Assembly (NCBI GenBank): GCA_964582875.1
Contig: CAZOTZ010000053.1
Location: 1-10,840 of the forward strand
Direction of reading: 5' to 3'
DNA: 10,840 nt
Source of the DNA: JAADDV01 sp964582875
GTDB taxonomy: Bacteria; Aquificota; Aquificia; Aquificales; Hydrogenothermaceae
The notes below the pieces were generated by a model. It did no database searches, was not told where the DNA came from, and was given only the letters and a program-made list of their open reading frames with translations. Position numbers and translations under genes: made by a program. Below, piece by piece: positions 1 through 6,594 of the stretch (position 1 is its first letter; every line of letters begins with the position of its first letter).

Positions 1-121
1 CCAAACATCTCAAAGTATATTTGTTTCAATTCCTCATAGGCACGCTAAAAACATATTAATCGCAAATATTAATTGCAAATCTGGCTGGGTAGTTTCAATT
101 CCTCATAGGCACGCTAAAAAC
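1..121 (-). CRISPR. Leader-proximal end of a CRISPR array (2 repeats, 1 full spacer)
   Basis: Two identical 30-nt repeats lie at 23-52 and 92-121; on the plus strand each begins GTTTCAATTCC and ends CGCTAAAAAC. They flank a 39-nt spacer (53-91), and a partial spacer (1-22) runs off the left edge, so the array continues outside the window. On the minus strand the repeat starts GTTTTTAGCG and ends ATTGAAAC, the typical 3' end that becomes the crRNA 5' handle in type I-B and type III systems. This sets transcription leftwards, makes 92-121 the leader-side repeat and makes 53-91 the most recently acquired spacer. From memory the repeat closely resembles type I-B repeats of Clostridium and Thermoanaerobacter. 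No cas gene is in the window, so the subtype is inference. Confidence 0.93.
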
Positions 122-180
122 CCCTTTATCTTGTTCTTATTCATATGCCGTGTAGCCATTGTCATTTCTTGTTGGATTTT

Positions 181-209
181 AATATAAAAAATTTTGTAAT
201 TCCTGTCAA
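181..209 (-). promoter_or_regulatory. Predicted promoter of the CRISPR array
   Basis: Read on the minus strand, a perfect -35 box TTGACA (209-204) is followed after exactly 17 bases by TATATT (186-181), a good sigma-70 -10 box. Transcription would start near 174, about 50 bases before the first repeat at 121, and run into the array. A second TTGACA lies 21 bases upstream (230-225) without an equally good partner. Confidence 0.6.
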
Positions 210-260
210 ATTAAGTTAATTTTCTGTCAACCTCTAATCCTGCAAAAAACCCTGGACATT

Positions 261-279
261 GACAAATTATTGATATACA
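261..279. repeat. Leader direct repeat, copy 1
   Basis: The 19-bp sequence GACAAATTATTGATATACA matches 352-370 at 17 of 19 positions; only the central TT differs (CC in the other copy). The copies are in the same orientation, 91 bases apart start to start, and upstream of the predicted array promoter. A protein-binding site for array transcription or spacer acquisition is possible; this is inference. Confidence 0.6.
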
Positions 280-351
280 AAGCCGAAATCCTAATTTGTG
301 CTTGATTTTTGTATGAAACTGAGTCTCAAAAAGAGCCAATTTTCAGAGGTC

Positions 352-370
352 GACAAACCATTGATATACA
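352..370. repeat. Leader direct repeat, copy 2
   Basis: GACAAACCATTGATATACA is the partner of the copy at 261-279, with an identical left part (GACAAA) and right part (ATTGATATACA). It lies about 145 bases upstream of the minus-strand -35 box at 209. It could equally serve the plus-strand gene at 508. Confidence 0.6.
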
Positions 371-469
371 TTCACTATACACAATCAAAAACAATATCAT
401 CTATATCTAATTGAGACAGATTTTAACTCCTCTACTATCCAAAAACAAAAATCTTAAAAAAGAGCAATC

Positions 470-478
470 TGTTAAAAT
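470..478 (+). promoter_or_regulatory. Candidate extended -10 promoter for the thioredoxin-like gene
   Basis: TGTTAAAAT matches an extended -10 element (TG, one base, then TAAAAT at 473-478). Transcription would start near 485 and give a short leader carrying the GGAGGA ribosome site (498-503). No convincing -35 box is at the right distance. An alternative is TTGAGA (411-416), 16 bases, TACTAT (433-438), which would give a leader of about 60 bases. Confidence 0.35.
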
Positions 479-507
479 TAAAAAAACAAAAAACATCGGA
501 GGAAATC

Positions 508-987
508 ATGAAAAAGTTTTTAACCACATTAATCAGTTTTATGTTATTTGCTTTTCTTTTCAACGCTAACGCTGGTCGTATAGTACCTGATTTTTTCCTT
601 AAATCTGAATTTGATTATTACGTTAAAAGGGATGCACTAAAAGGAAAACCTTCTGTTTTAATATTTTGGGGAATTAACTGCCACACATGTAAACATGAGC
701 TTCCACAGATAAACAAACTTTACAAAAAATACAAGAAAAAAGTTAACTTTTTCGCTATTGTTGTTGATTCAGATGATATTAAAGAGATAAAAGAGACCAA
801 AAAAATGTGGGGTTTTGATATTCCTGTTTTAATTGGAGATAGAAAAACAATATACAGATTTAGAGTAATAGGAGTACCAATGATACTTATCCTTGATAAG
901 AATTTAAACATTTACAGAAAATACTTTGGTGCTCAAAGCAACGATAAAATAGAAGGTATCTTAAAAACACTTCTACAGGAGAAGTAG
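508..987 (+). CDS. Exported thioredoxin-like (TlpA/ResA-type) thiol-disulfide protein
   Basis: This 159-residue protein has a thioredoxin fold and probably acts outside the cytoplasmic membrane in thiol-disulfide exchange. The N-terminus is a signal peptide or membrane anchor: Lys2-Lys3, a hydrophobic run at about 5-19, then a small-residue site near NANA-G (19-23). The active site is WGINCHTC (54-61), with Cys58 and Cys61. The fold is supported by the strand FFAIVVD (81-87) and the cis-proline in GVP (Pro124) facing the active site. TlpA, ResA and CcmG proteins have this size and layout and reduce disulfides, for example in cytochrome c maturation or oxidative repair; the partner here is unknown. 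The CHTC motif differs from the more usual CxPC. The start is supported by GGAGGA at 498-503. The stop is one base before argD, whose ribosome site lies inside this gene, so the two are probably co-transcribed. No functional link to arginine synthesis is apparent. Confidence 0.87.
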   Translation: MKKFLTTLISFMLFAFLFNANAGRIVPDFFLKSEFDYYVKRDALKGKPSVLIFWGINCHTCKHELPQINKLYKKYKKKVNFFAIVVDSDDIKEIKETKKMWGFDIPVLIGDRKTIYRFRVIGVPMILILDKNLNIYRKYFGAQSNDKIEGILKTLLQEK

Positions 988-988
988 T

Positions 989-2155
989 ATGACTAAGCCT
1001 TTTGTTGAAGAAGGAAACAGGTATCTAATAGGAAACTATGCAAGGTATCCGGTTTCCTTTGTGAAAGGAGAAGGTGTTTATCTTTATGATGAGAGTGGGA
1101 AAAAATACATAGATATGCTTTCAGGAATAGCTGTAAATACTTTAGGATATAACCATCCAGAGTTAACAAAGACCATCTGTCAGCAGGCTGAAAAAATTTT
1201 ACATGTGTCAAACCTATTTTATATACAACCTCAAACAGATGTTGCAAAAATTCTTGTTGAAAACTCCTCAGGTGATAAAGTCTTTTTTTGCAACAGTGGT
1301 GCTGAAGCAAACGAAGCAGCTATAAAACTTGCAAGGAGATATTTTTACGATAAGAAAGAAGAAAAGTACGAAATAATAACATTCACAGGTGGATTTCATG
1401 GAAGAACCCTCGCTACAATCACAGCAACAGCTCAACCAAAATATCAGGAAGGATTTTCTCCTCTACCAGAAGGTTTTGTTTATGCAGAGTACAACAACAT
1501 TAAAAGTTTTTTAGAAAAAATAACAGATAAAACAGCAGCTGTTTTAATTGAGATTATTCAAGGAGAAGGTGGAGTTATACCAGCTGAAAAAGAGTTTATA
1601 GAAACTGTTTACTCAGTTTGCAGAGAAAAAGGAATTTTACTTATTGTTGATGAAGTTCAAACAGGCATAGGAAGAACCGGAAAGTTTTTTGCTTATCAAC
1701 ACTTCAATATTGAACCAGACATAATAACCTCTGCAAAAGGTTTAGGTGGAGGTGTTCCTATAGGTGCTGTAATAGCAAAAGAAGAAGTAGCTAAATCTTT
1801 TGTTCCTGGTACCCACGGTTCAACATTTGGAGGAAACTACTTAGCCACAGCAGCAGCTAAAACAGTTTTAAAAGAAGTTCTTAAAGAAGGTTTTATCAAA
1901 GAAGTTTTTGAAAAAGGGGAGTATCTAAGGGAAAAACTAAAAAACATAGGTTTAAATCCCCGTGGAAAAGGACTTATGATAGGATGTCCTTTACCTGATG
2001 ATATAAAAGCCTCTGATATAGCATTAAAATCGTTAGAAAACGGTCTCGTGATAGGAACAGCAGGGGGAAATACCCTAAGGTTTTTACCTCCTTTAATTAT
2101 CAATAGATTTGAAATAGACGAAGCAGTAGATATATTAGGAAGGATTATCAGTTGA
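989..2155 (+). CDS. argD: Acetylornithine aminotransferase
   Basis: This 388-residue class III, PLP-dependent aminotransferase interconverts N-acetylglutamate semialdehyde and N-acetylornithine with glutamate/2-oxoglutarate, a step of arginine synthesis in the cytoplasm. Many bacterial ArgD enzymes also act on succinyl-diaminopimelate in lysine synthesis. Visible motifs are SGAEANEAAIKLAR (103-116), GFHGRT (135-140), the cofactor-binding VDEVQTGIGRTG (220-231) with Asp221, the Schiff-base lysine Lys250 in SAKGLGGGVPIG, HGSTFGGN (276-283) and the C-terminal LRFLPPL (363-369). Length is normal for the family and nothing is missing. The ATG at 989 has AGGAG (977-981) seven bases upstream, inside the preceding gene. 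Related ornithine and 4-aminobutyrate aminotransferases share the fold, but length and motif wording fit ArgD best. A 58-base gap separates it from rnr. Confidence 0.95.
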   Translation: MTKPFVEEGNRYLIGNYARYPVSFVKGEGVYLYDESGKKYIDMLSGIAVNTLGYNHPELTKTICQQAEKILHVSNLFYIQPQTDVAKILVENSSGDKVFFCNSGAEANEAAIKLARRYFYDKKEEKYEIITFTGGFHGRTLATITATAQPKYQEGFSPLPEGFVYAEYNNIKSFLEKITDKTAAVLIEIIQGEGGVIPAEKEFIETVYSVCREKGILLIVDEVQTGIGRTGKFFAYQHFNIEPDIITSAKGLGGGVPIGAVIAKEEVAKSFVPGTHGSTFGGNYLATAAAKTVLKEVLKEGFIKEVFEKGEYLREKLKNIGLNPRGKGLMIGCPLPDDIKASDIALKSLENGLVIGTAGGNTLRFLPPLIINRFEIDEAVDILGRIIS

Positions 2156-2213
2156 AAAGATAAAAATCAATATCTAAAGTAATTATTAGTTTACAAAAAA
2201 ATAAGGGGAATAG

Positions 2214-4328
2214 ATGGAAATAACAGAAAACGATGTTATTAATTTTTTGAGGCATAGGGGAAAACCCACTTACTTCAAAATGTTAATGAGGAAACTTGGT
2301 GTTCCCAAAAGTGAAAAGAAAAAACTCAGAAAAATTCTAAAAAAACTCCAGAAAAAAAAATTAGTTAAGTATAACAAAGGAAAATATCTATTAACTGAAT
2401 GGAGTGAGAAAGAACAGCTTATCCAGGGGAGGGTAGAAGCCCACCCAAGTGGTTTTGGGTTTTTAATCATAGACGATGAGGTTGAAGACCTTTTTATACC
2501 TCCCCCAGAAATGAGATACCTTTTTGATGGGGATATAGTCCTTGTAAAACCTGTAAAAAGAAAGAAAAAAGAAGAGGCAAAAGTTGTAAAAATAGTAGAA
2601 AGAGCAGTAAAAACAGCAGTTGGGATATACAAAAAAGATAAAACAGGTCATTATATCTTACTTGCTGATACAGTAATCCCCCACAGGATTTACATAACGA
2701 AAAAAGAGGCAAAGAAACTAAAGCTTGAACCGGGAACATACGTTGTTGTTGAAATAACCGAGTACCCAGCCCCAAGGAAAAGGGCAAGGGGAAAAGTAAT
2801 AGAAGTATTAGGAAGGACAAAAAATACAAGAACAGTAGCTGAAATCGTAGCAAGAAAGTATAACCTTCCTATGAAACACTCTGAAGAAGCTATAAAAGAA
2901 GCTGAAAAACTTTCTCCTGTAGTAAGAATAACAAAAAATAGAAGAGACCTAACAGACCAGATATGCTTTACAATTGACCCTGAAAGTGCAAGAGACCATG
3001 ATGACGCCGTAGCTATTGAGAAAGAAGGAAATCTCTACAGGCTTTTTGTTCATATTGCAGATGTATCTTTTTACGTGAAAGAAGGTTCTGCTATAGACAG
3101 GGAAGCTTTTGAAAGGGGAAACACTTATTACCTCCCAGAATACGCTTTACATATGCTCCCAGAAAGACTGGCAGCAGAACTCTGTAGTTTAAGACCAAAC
3201 GAAAAAAAATACGCTTTTACATGTGAGATGCTAATAAATAAACAGGGGAAGGTTGTTGATTACGATATATATGAAAGTGTTATTATAAGCAAAGCTAAAC
3301 TCACCTATGATGAAGCTCTAAGAATTATCGTAGGAGACCCTGCCCTTGAACAAAAATACCCCCATGTTGTTCAGCCTTTAAGATATATGGAAGAACTTGC
3401 AAAAATCCTTATGAAAGCTAAAGAGAAAAGGGGAAGTATTGATTTTGATATGCCTGAAAGTCAGATACTTTTCACTGAAACAGGAGACCCTTACGATGTT
3501 GTGCCATACGAAAGACACCTTGCCCATAGAATAATAGAGGAGTTTATGATTATTGCAAATGAAACAGTTGCGAGACATATGGAGAAAAAAGGATATCCAT
3601 TTATATACAGAACCCACGAAAAACCAGATTTAGACAAAGTTATAAAGTTTGTTGACCTTGTTGCTGGCTTAGGATACGAAGTATCCTATCCTGAAAAAAT
3701 AACACCTAAATTTATCCAGTCTATACTTGAGAAGGTAGCAGGTACACCAGAAGAAACTTTAGTTAGATTTATGGCTTTAAGAACAATGAAACAGGCAAAA
3801 TACACAGTTGAAAATATCGGGCATTTTGGTCTTGCTTCTGACTGTTATACACATTTTACATCTCCTATAAGAAGGTATGCAGATATCAATGTTCATAGAA
3901 TGCTAAAAAAGGCTATAAAAAACAAATTTACAAAAAAAGACCTCCTTACTCTACCTGAGAAACTTGATGAGATAGCTAAACAGTGCTCAAAGATGGAAAG
4001 GGTAGCAGATGATGCTGAAAGAGATGCCCTTGAAATACTAAAACTTAGAATTCTATCAAACCATATAGGTGAAGAATTTGAAGGTATAATAACAGGGGTT
4101 GTATCTTTTGGGCTTTTTGTTGAAATAGAAAGGTATCTGATAGAGGGACTTATACATATTTCAACTATCCCTGGTTATTACGAGTATGATGAGGAAAATC
4201 AGCGATTGATTGGAGAAAATAAGATATTTAGACTTGGTGATAAGGTAAAAGTTATTGTAGAGAAAGTAGATGAAGATTTGAAAAAACTTGATTTACTACT
4301 ATCCCCAGAGAGCTATGAAAATGTATGA
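2214..4328 (+). CDS. rnr: Ribonuclease R (RNB-family 3'-5' exoribonuclease)
   Basis: This 704-residue processive 3'-5' exoribonuclease degrades structured RNA, defective rRNA and mRNA in the cytoplasm. Domains in order: an N-terminal winged helix (about 1-65, very lysine-rich), two OB-type cold-shock domains (about 68-200), the RNB catalytic domain (about 245-570) and a C-terminal S1 domain (about 618-698, with GEEFEGIITGVVSFGLFVEI). The metal-binding aspartates are Asp255, Asp261, Asp263 and Asp264 in IDPESARDHDDA; their 6-2-1 spacing matches RNase II/R. The conserved TSPIRRYAD is at 549-557. The protein ends right after the S1 domain, so it lacks the long basic tail of the 813-residue E. 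coli enzyme; thermophile homologues are also shorter. The winged helix argues for RNase R rather than RNase II. The start has AAGGGGAA at 2203-2210. The last bases overlap the sirtuin start. Confidence 0.95.
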   Translation: MEITENDVINFLRHRGKPTYFKMLMRKLGVPKSEKKKLRKILKKLQKKKLVKYNKGKYLLTEWSEKEQLIQGRVEAHPSGFGFLIIDDEVEDLFIPPPEMRYLFDGDIVLVKPVKRKKKEEAKVVKIVERAVKTAVGIYKKDKTGHYILLADTVIPHRIYITKKEAKKLKLEPGTYVVVEITEYPAPRKRARGKVIEVLGRTKNTRTVAEIVARKYNLPMKHSEEAIKEAEKLSPVVRITKNRRDLTDQICFTIDPESARDHDDAVAIEKEGNLYRLFVHIADVSFYVKEGSAIDREAFERGNTYYLPEYALHMLPERLAAELCSLRPNEKKYAFTCEMLINKQGKVVDYDIYESVIISKAKLTYDEALRIIVGDPALEQKYPHVVQPLRYMEELAKILMKAKEKRGSIDFDMPESQILFTETGDPYDVVPYERHLAHRIIEEFMIIANETVARHMEKKGYPFIYRTHEKPDLDKVIKFVDLVAGLGYEVSYPEKITPKFIQSILEKVAGTPEETLVRFMALRTMKQAKYTVENIGHFGLASDCYTHFTSPIRRYADINVHRMLKKAIKNKFTKKDLLTLPEKLDEIAKQCSKMERVADDAERDALEILKLRILSNHIGEEFEGIITGVVSFGLFVEIERYLIEGLIHISTIPGYYEYDEENQRLIGENKIFRLGDKVKVIVEKVDEDLKKLDLLLSPESYENV

Positions 4329-5172
4329 TAGAGAACTAAACGAGGAAATCAAAAGAGCTAAGGAAACTTTAAAAGAAGCTGATGCTGTTTTAATAACAGC
4401 TGGCGCTGGAATGGGAGTTGATAGTGGACTTCCTGACTTTAGAGGTACTGAAGGATTCTGGAGAGCCTACCCTATAGCAAAAAAACTTGGACTTAGATTT
4501 GAAGAGCTTGCAAATCCAAGATGGTTCCATGAAAACCCAAAGCTTGCATGGGCTTTTTATGGACACAGGTTAAATCTTTATAGAAAAACAAATCCCCATG
4601 AAGGTTTTTATATACTAAAAAAACTCGGTGAAAGTAAAAAAGGTGGATATTTTGTCTTTACTTCAAATGTTGATGGTCAGTTTCAAAAAGCCGGTTATGA
4701 TGAAAAAAAGATAGTAGAAATACACGGTTCTATACATCATTTACAGTGTACCAGACCATGTATAGATGATATATGGTCTGCTGAAGGTGTTGAAGTAGAG
4801 ATAGACATGGAAAGGTTTGAAGCAAAAGAGCCTCTTCCAAGATGTAAGCACTGTGGAGCTATAGCAAGACCTAACATCCTTATGTTTGGAGACTGGGAAT
4901 GGATATCCCATAGGACAGCAGGACAGGAGTTCAGGTTTGAAAGGTGGCTTGAAAAAGTGGAAGATATGGATTACAAGCTTGTTATTATTGAGATAGGAGC
5001 AGGAACAGCAGTACCTACAGTCAGACTGCTATCAGAAAGGGTAGCTTCTTCTTTTGATGGTACACTGATAAGGATAAACCCAAGGGACTTTAAAGTCCCT
5101 TCAAAAAGAGATATATCTATCCCCTTAGGTGGACTTGAAGGTATTAAAAGGATAACAGAAGGTATTATTTAA
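4321..5172 (+). CDS. Sirtuin (Sir2-family NAD-dependent protein deacylase)
   Basis: The protein (283 residues from ATG 4321) removes acyl groups from lysines using NAD. Motifs: NAD-binding GAGMGVDSGLPDFRG (28-42), TSNVDGQFQKAG (114-125) for the usual TQNIDGLHxxAG, catalytic His135 in EIHGS, zinc cysteines 143, 147, 175 and 178 (CTRPC and CKHC), and RPNILMFGD (183-191). Tyr80 and Arg83 in FYGHR form the YxxR pair that marks class III sirtuins such as SIRT5 and E. coli CobB, which prefer succinyl or malonyl lysine. The late motif is GAGTAVPT (226-233), where most sirtuins have GTSLxVxP. It is longer than CobB-like enzymes, with an insert around 47-70. Start choice: AGAGAG at 4307-4312 is eight bases from ATG 4321 and two from ATG 4315; a TTG at 4288 is also in frame but lacks support. 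The gene overlaps rnr by eight bases, suggesting coupled translation. Its stop abuts the stop of the convergent gene. Confidence 0.9.
   Translation: MYDRELNEEIKRAKETLKEADAVLITAGAGMGVDSGLPDFRGTEGFWRAYPIAKKLGLRFEELANPRWFHENPKLAWAFYGHRLNLYRKTNPHEGFYILKKLGESKKGGYFVFTSNVDGQFQKAGYDEKKIVEIHGSIHHLQCTRPCIDDIWSAEGVEVEIDMERFEAKEPLPRCKHCGAIARPNILMFGDWEWISHRTAGQEFRFERWLEKVEDMDYKLVIIEIGAGTAVPTVRLLSERVASSFDGTLIRINPRDFKVPSKRDISIPLGGLEGIKRITEGII
5082..5101. repeat. 20-bp perfect palindrome inside the sirtuin gene
   Basis: The two 10-base halves, AAGGGACTTT and AAAGTCCCTT, are exact reverse complements with no spacer. It lies about 70 bases before the convergent stop codons and encodes residues PRDFKVPS. It lacks the loop and T-run of an intrinsic terminator. 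It could be a symmetric protein-binding site or a chance codon effect. Confidence 0.5.
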
Positions 5173-6564
5173 CTACCTTAACACGTATTTACCACTAATC
5201 CAGCCCTGGTATGTTCCTTCATCAGAATGATAAATCACTTGAAGCCATGTATTTTTTCCAAACTTCTTTTCAGTAAGTATGTCAACAACAGTTCCCCGTG
5301 GAATAGCAGATATGATAACTGACTGGGTACCTGGTTTATCTCTTAAATTTAGCATACCTGCAATAACTACACCTTTCCCGTCTGGTATTTCAACAAGGTC
5401 TTCTTTTTTTACCCATCCTTTTATATTACCTGTGTCCACATACACAAAATCATTGTCAATCTCTAAAGGTATGATGACCTGAAATCTTTTAAGCCTGCCT
5501 ATTATTCTTGTGTTTTCTTTTTTATCTTTGTAAACGTTAACTGTTTTCAAAACTGCATACTTCACAGGTTTTTCTTCTACTACTTTTTCCTCTACAGGTT
5601 GCTGAGCCTCCTCTGTCTGCTCCTCGTTGTCCTGAGTTTTAGCTGTTTCAACCGCTTTTTCCTCAGGCTGAACTGTTTCCTGCTGAACCGGTATGTTTTC
5701 TGGGGCTTCTTCCTGTATCTGTTGTTTTACCTGAATTTCTTTTGTAATTTTTTCTTCTTCTTTATCTTTGTTTGCGATAAGAAAAAGGGAAATAAGGGAA
5801 ATAACTACGAGTATTCCAGCTAAAACTGTTCCTGAAGGGACTTTAAGAGGCTTTTTTTCTTCCTTAGTTTCTACTTTTTCTTCTTGTGTTTCAGGGGATA
5901 TTAATCCTTTTTCCTTTGAATAGGCTTTTATAATATCCAGAGACAAAATATTTCCTTTCATATGCTTAGATAAATCTTTCAGTATATTTTCAAGTTTTTT
6001 CTGATTTTTCTCTGAAATTTTGTAAAGGTAATCTTCTACCCCTTTTTCTATCTCTACAGGAGAACCTAAAAGCTTACTAAGGTAGTTTTCTGAAAACTCT
6101 TTTACTTTTTCTTTTCTTATATATCCACAACCTACAAGGAAAAGGGCAATTTCCCTTAAGTCTTTAAAATAAAAGGAGTCTATTAACTCCTTTGCTTTTG
6201 TTTTTCCTAAAAGGATAACTGCAAATTTATCTTTTCCTTCTTTACAGAGTTTTTCAATACTTTTTAACTGGTAAAAAGATAACTTTTCTATATCATCAAA
6301 TATGATAAAAAGATTTCTACCTTCATTTGACAGTTTTTCAACAAGTTCATCTAAAGAGTTTAGATTGAACTTTTCCTTTACTACCTTCTGTAGGTACTCA
6401 TCAATTTCAGAAACTCCAATATCTTCACTTCTTGCAATAATAACCCTTATGTTCCCTGCACTGTTTTTTATATAATCTTCAACAGTTTTAGGATTAAGGT
6501 TATCGTCTAAGTAAACTCCACAACCCTTTTTTTCTTTTAAGATTATATCTATAAAAGACTCCAT
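5173..6564 (-). CDS. Membrane protein: degenerate ExeA/DamX-like ATPase domain, one membrane helix, two SH3-like domains
   Basis: I do not recognise a named gene. The 463-residue protein has three visible parts. Residues 1 to about 215 resemble the AAA-type domain of ExeA/GspA and DamX: a helical segment (52-80), a Walker B-like strand LFIIFDD (85-91), a following helix, the sensor-like strand FAVILLGKTKAKELI (114-128) and a lid-like part around 136-165. The P-loop expected near residues 13-22 is missing (GCGVYLDD has no GKT/S), so ATP hydrolysis is unlikely. A single membrane helix spans about 246-264, preceded by Lys-rich sequence, with the C-terminus predicted outside. An acidic Glu/Gln/Pro-rich linker (268-333) leads to two SH3-like domains (about 336-392 and 397-463, the second with LNLRDKPG and QGWISGKYVL) that in related proteins bind the cell wall. 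The layout recalls DamX (degenerate ATPase, helix, SPOR) with SH3 replacing SPOR. GG-rich sequence at 6567-6574 supports the start. It lies 30 bases downstream of trmH, probably in one operon. Confidence 0.8.
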   Translation of the reverse strand: MESFIDIILKEKKGCGVYLDDNLNPKTVEDYIKNSAGNIRVIIARSEDIGVSEIDEYLQKVVKEKFNLNSLDELVEKLSNEGRNLFIIFDDIEKLSFYQLKSIEKLCKEGKDKFAVILLGKTKAKELIDSFYFKDLREIALFLVGCGYIRKEKVKEFSENYLSKLLGSPVEIEKGVEDYLYKISEKNQKKLENILKDLSKHMKGNILSLDIIKAYSKEKGLISPETQEEKVETKEEKKPLKVPSGTVLAGILVVISLISLFLIANKDKEEEKITKEIQVKQQIQEEAPENIPVQQETVQPEEKAVETAKTQDNEEQTEEAQQPVEEKVVEEKPVKYAVLKTVNVYKDKKENTRIIGRLKRFQVIIPLEIDNDFVYVDTGNIKGWVKKEDLVEIPDGKGVVIAGMLNLRDKPGTQSVIISAIPRGTVVDILTEKKFGKNTWLQVIYHSDEGTYQGWISGKYVLR

Positions 6565-6594
6565 TTCCTTACCTACTTGGATTTTTTTAATATT

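Larger units (their letters stand above)
122..400 (-). promoter_or_regulatory. CRISPR leader region
   Basis: This AT-rich stretch without an open gene lies directly next to the leader-side repeat, on the side from which the array is transcribed according to the repeat orientation. It contains a minus-strand promoter facing the array (181-209), a second TTGACA copy on the minus strand (225-230) and a diverged 19-bp direct repeat (261-279 and 352-370). The right boundary is unclear: somewhere between about 380 and 440 the sequence must pass into the upstream region of the plus-strand gene at 508. I see no coding potential or RNA gene in this 386-base gap. Confidence 0.7.

Noticed and set aside
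259..279. Plus-strand TTGACA at 259-264 as a promoter for the gene at 508
   Set aside because: No -10 box lies 16-18 bases downstream, and the gene starts about 240 bases later; the sequence is better explained as part of the leader direct repeat.
122..507. A small gene or RNA gene in the 386-base gap
   Set aside because: I found no open frame with a ribosome site and no tRNA-like or stable stem-loop structure; leader and promoter elements explain what is visible.
2152..2180. Possible promoter TTGAAA, 17 bases, TAAAGT before rnr
   Set aside because: The -10 box is poor and the region is AT-rich enough to give such matches by chance; rnr may simply be co-transcribed with argD.
2463..2853. 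Minus-strand open frames within rnr rich in Phe and Leu
   Set aside because: They are antisense translations of the lysine-rich RNase R coding sequence and have no independent support.
3670..3688. Hairpin in rnr with 8-base arms (TAGGATAC and GTATCCTA) and a GAA loop
   Set aside because: It lies well inside the coding sequence, has no T-run, and short inverted repeats of this size are expected in AT-rich genes; possible self-regulation by RNase R is only speculation.
4288..4320. TTG at 4288 as the sirtuin start
   Set aside because: It would add residues IYYYPQRAMK that match no sirtuin N-terminus I know, has no ribosome site, and deepens the overlap with rnr; ATG 4321 or 4315 is better.
4752..4780. 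Inverted repeat CAGACCAT / ATGGTCTG with a 13-base loop in the sirtuin gene
   Set aside because: It is inside the zinc-site coding region with no terminator features; probably chance.
5279..5823. Plus-strand open frames opposite the membrane-protein gene
   Set aside because: They have low-complexity, Leu/Phe/Ser-rich translations with no ribosome site and are shadows of the minus-strand gene, which shows clear domains.
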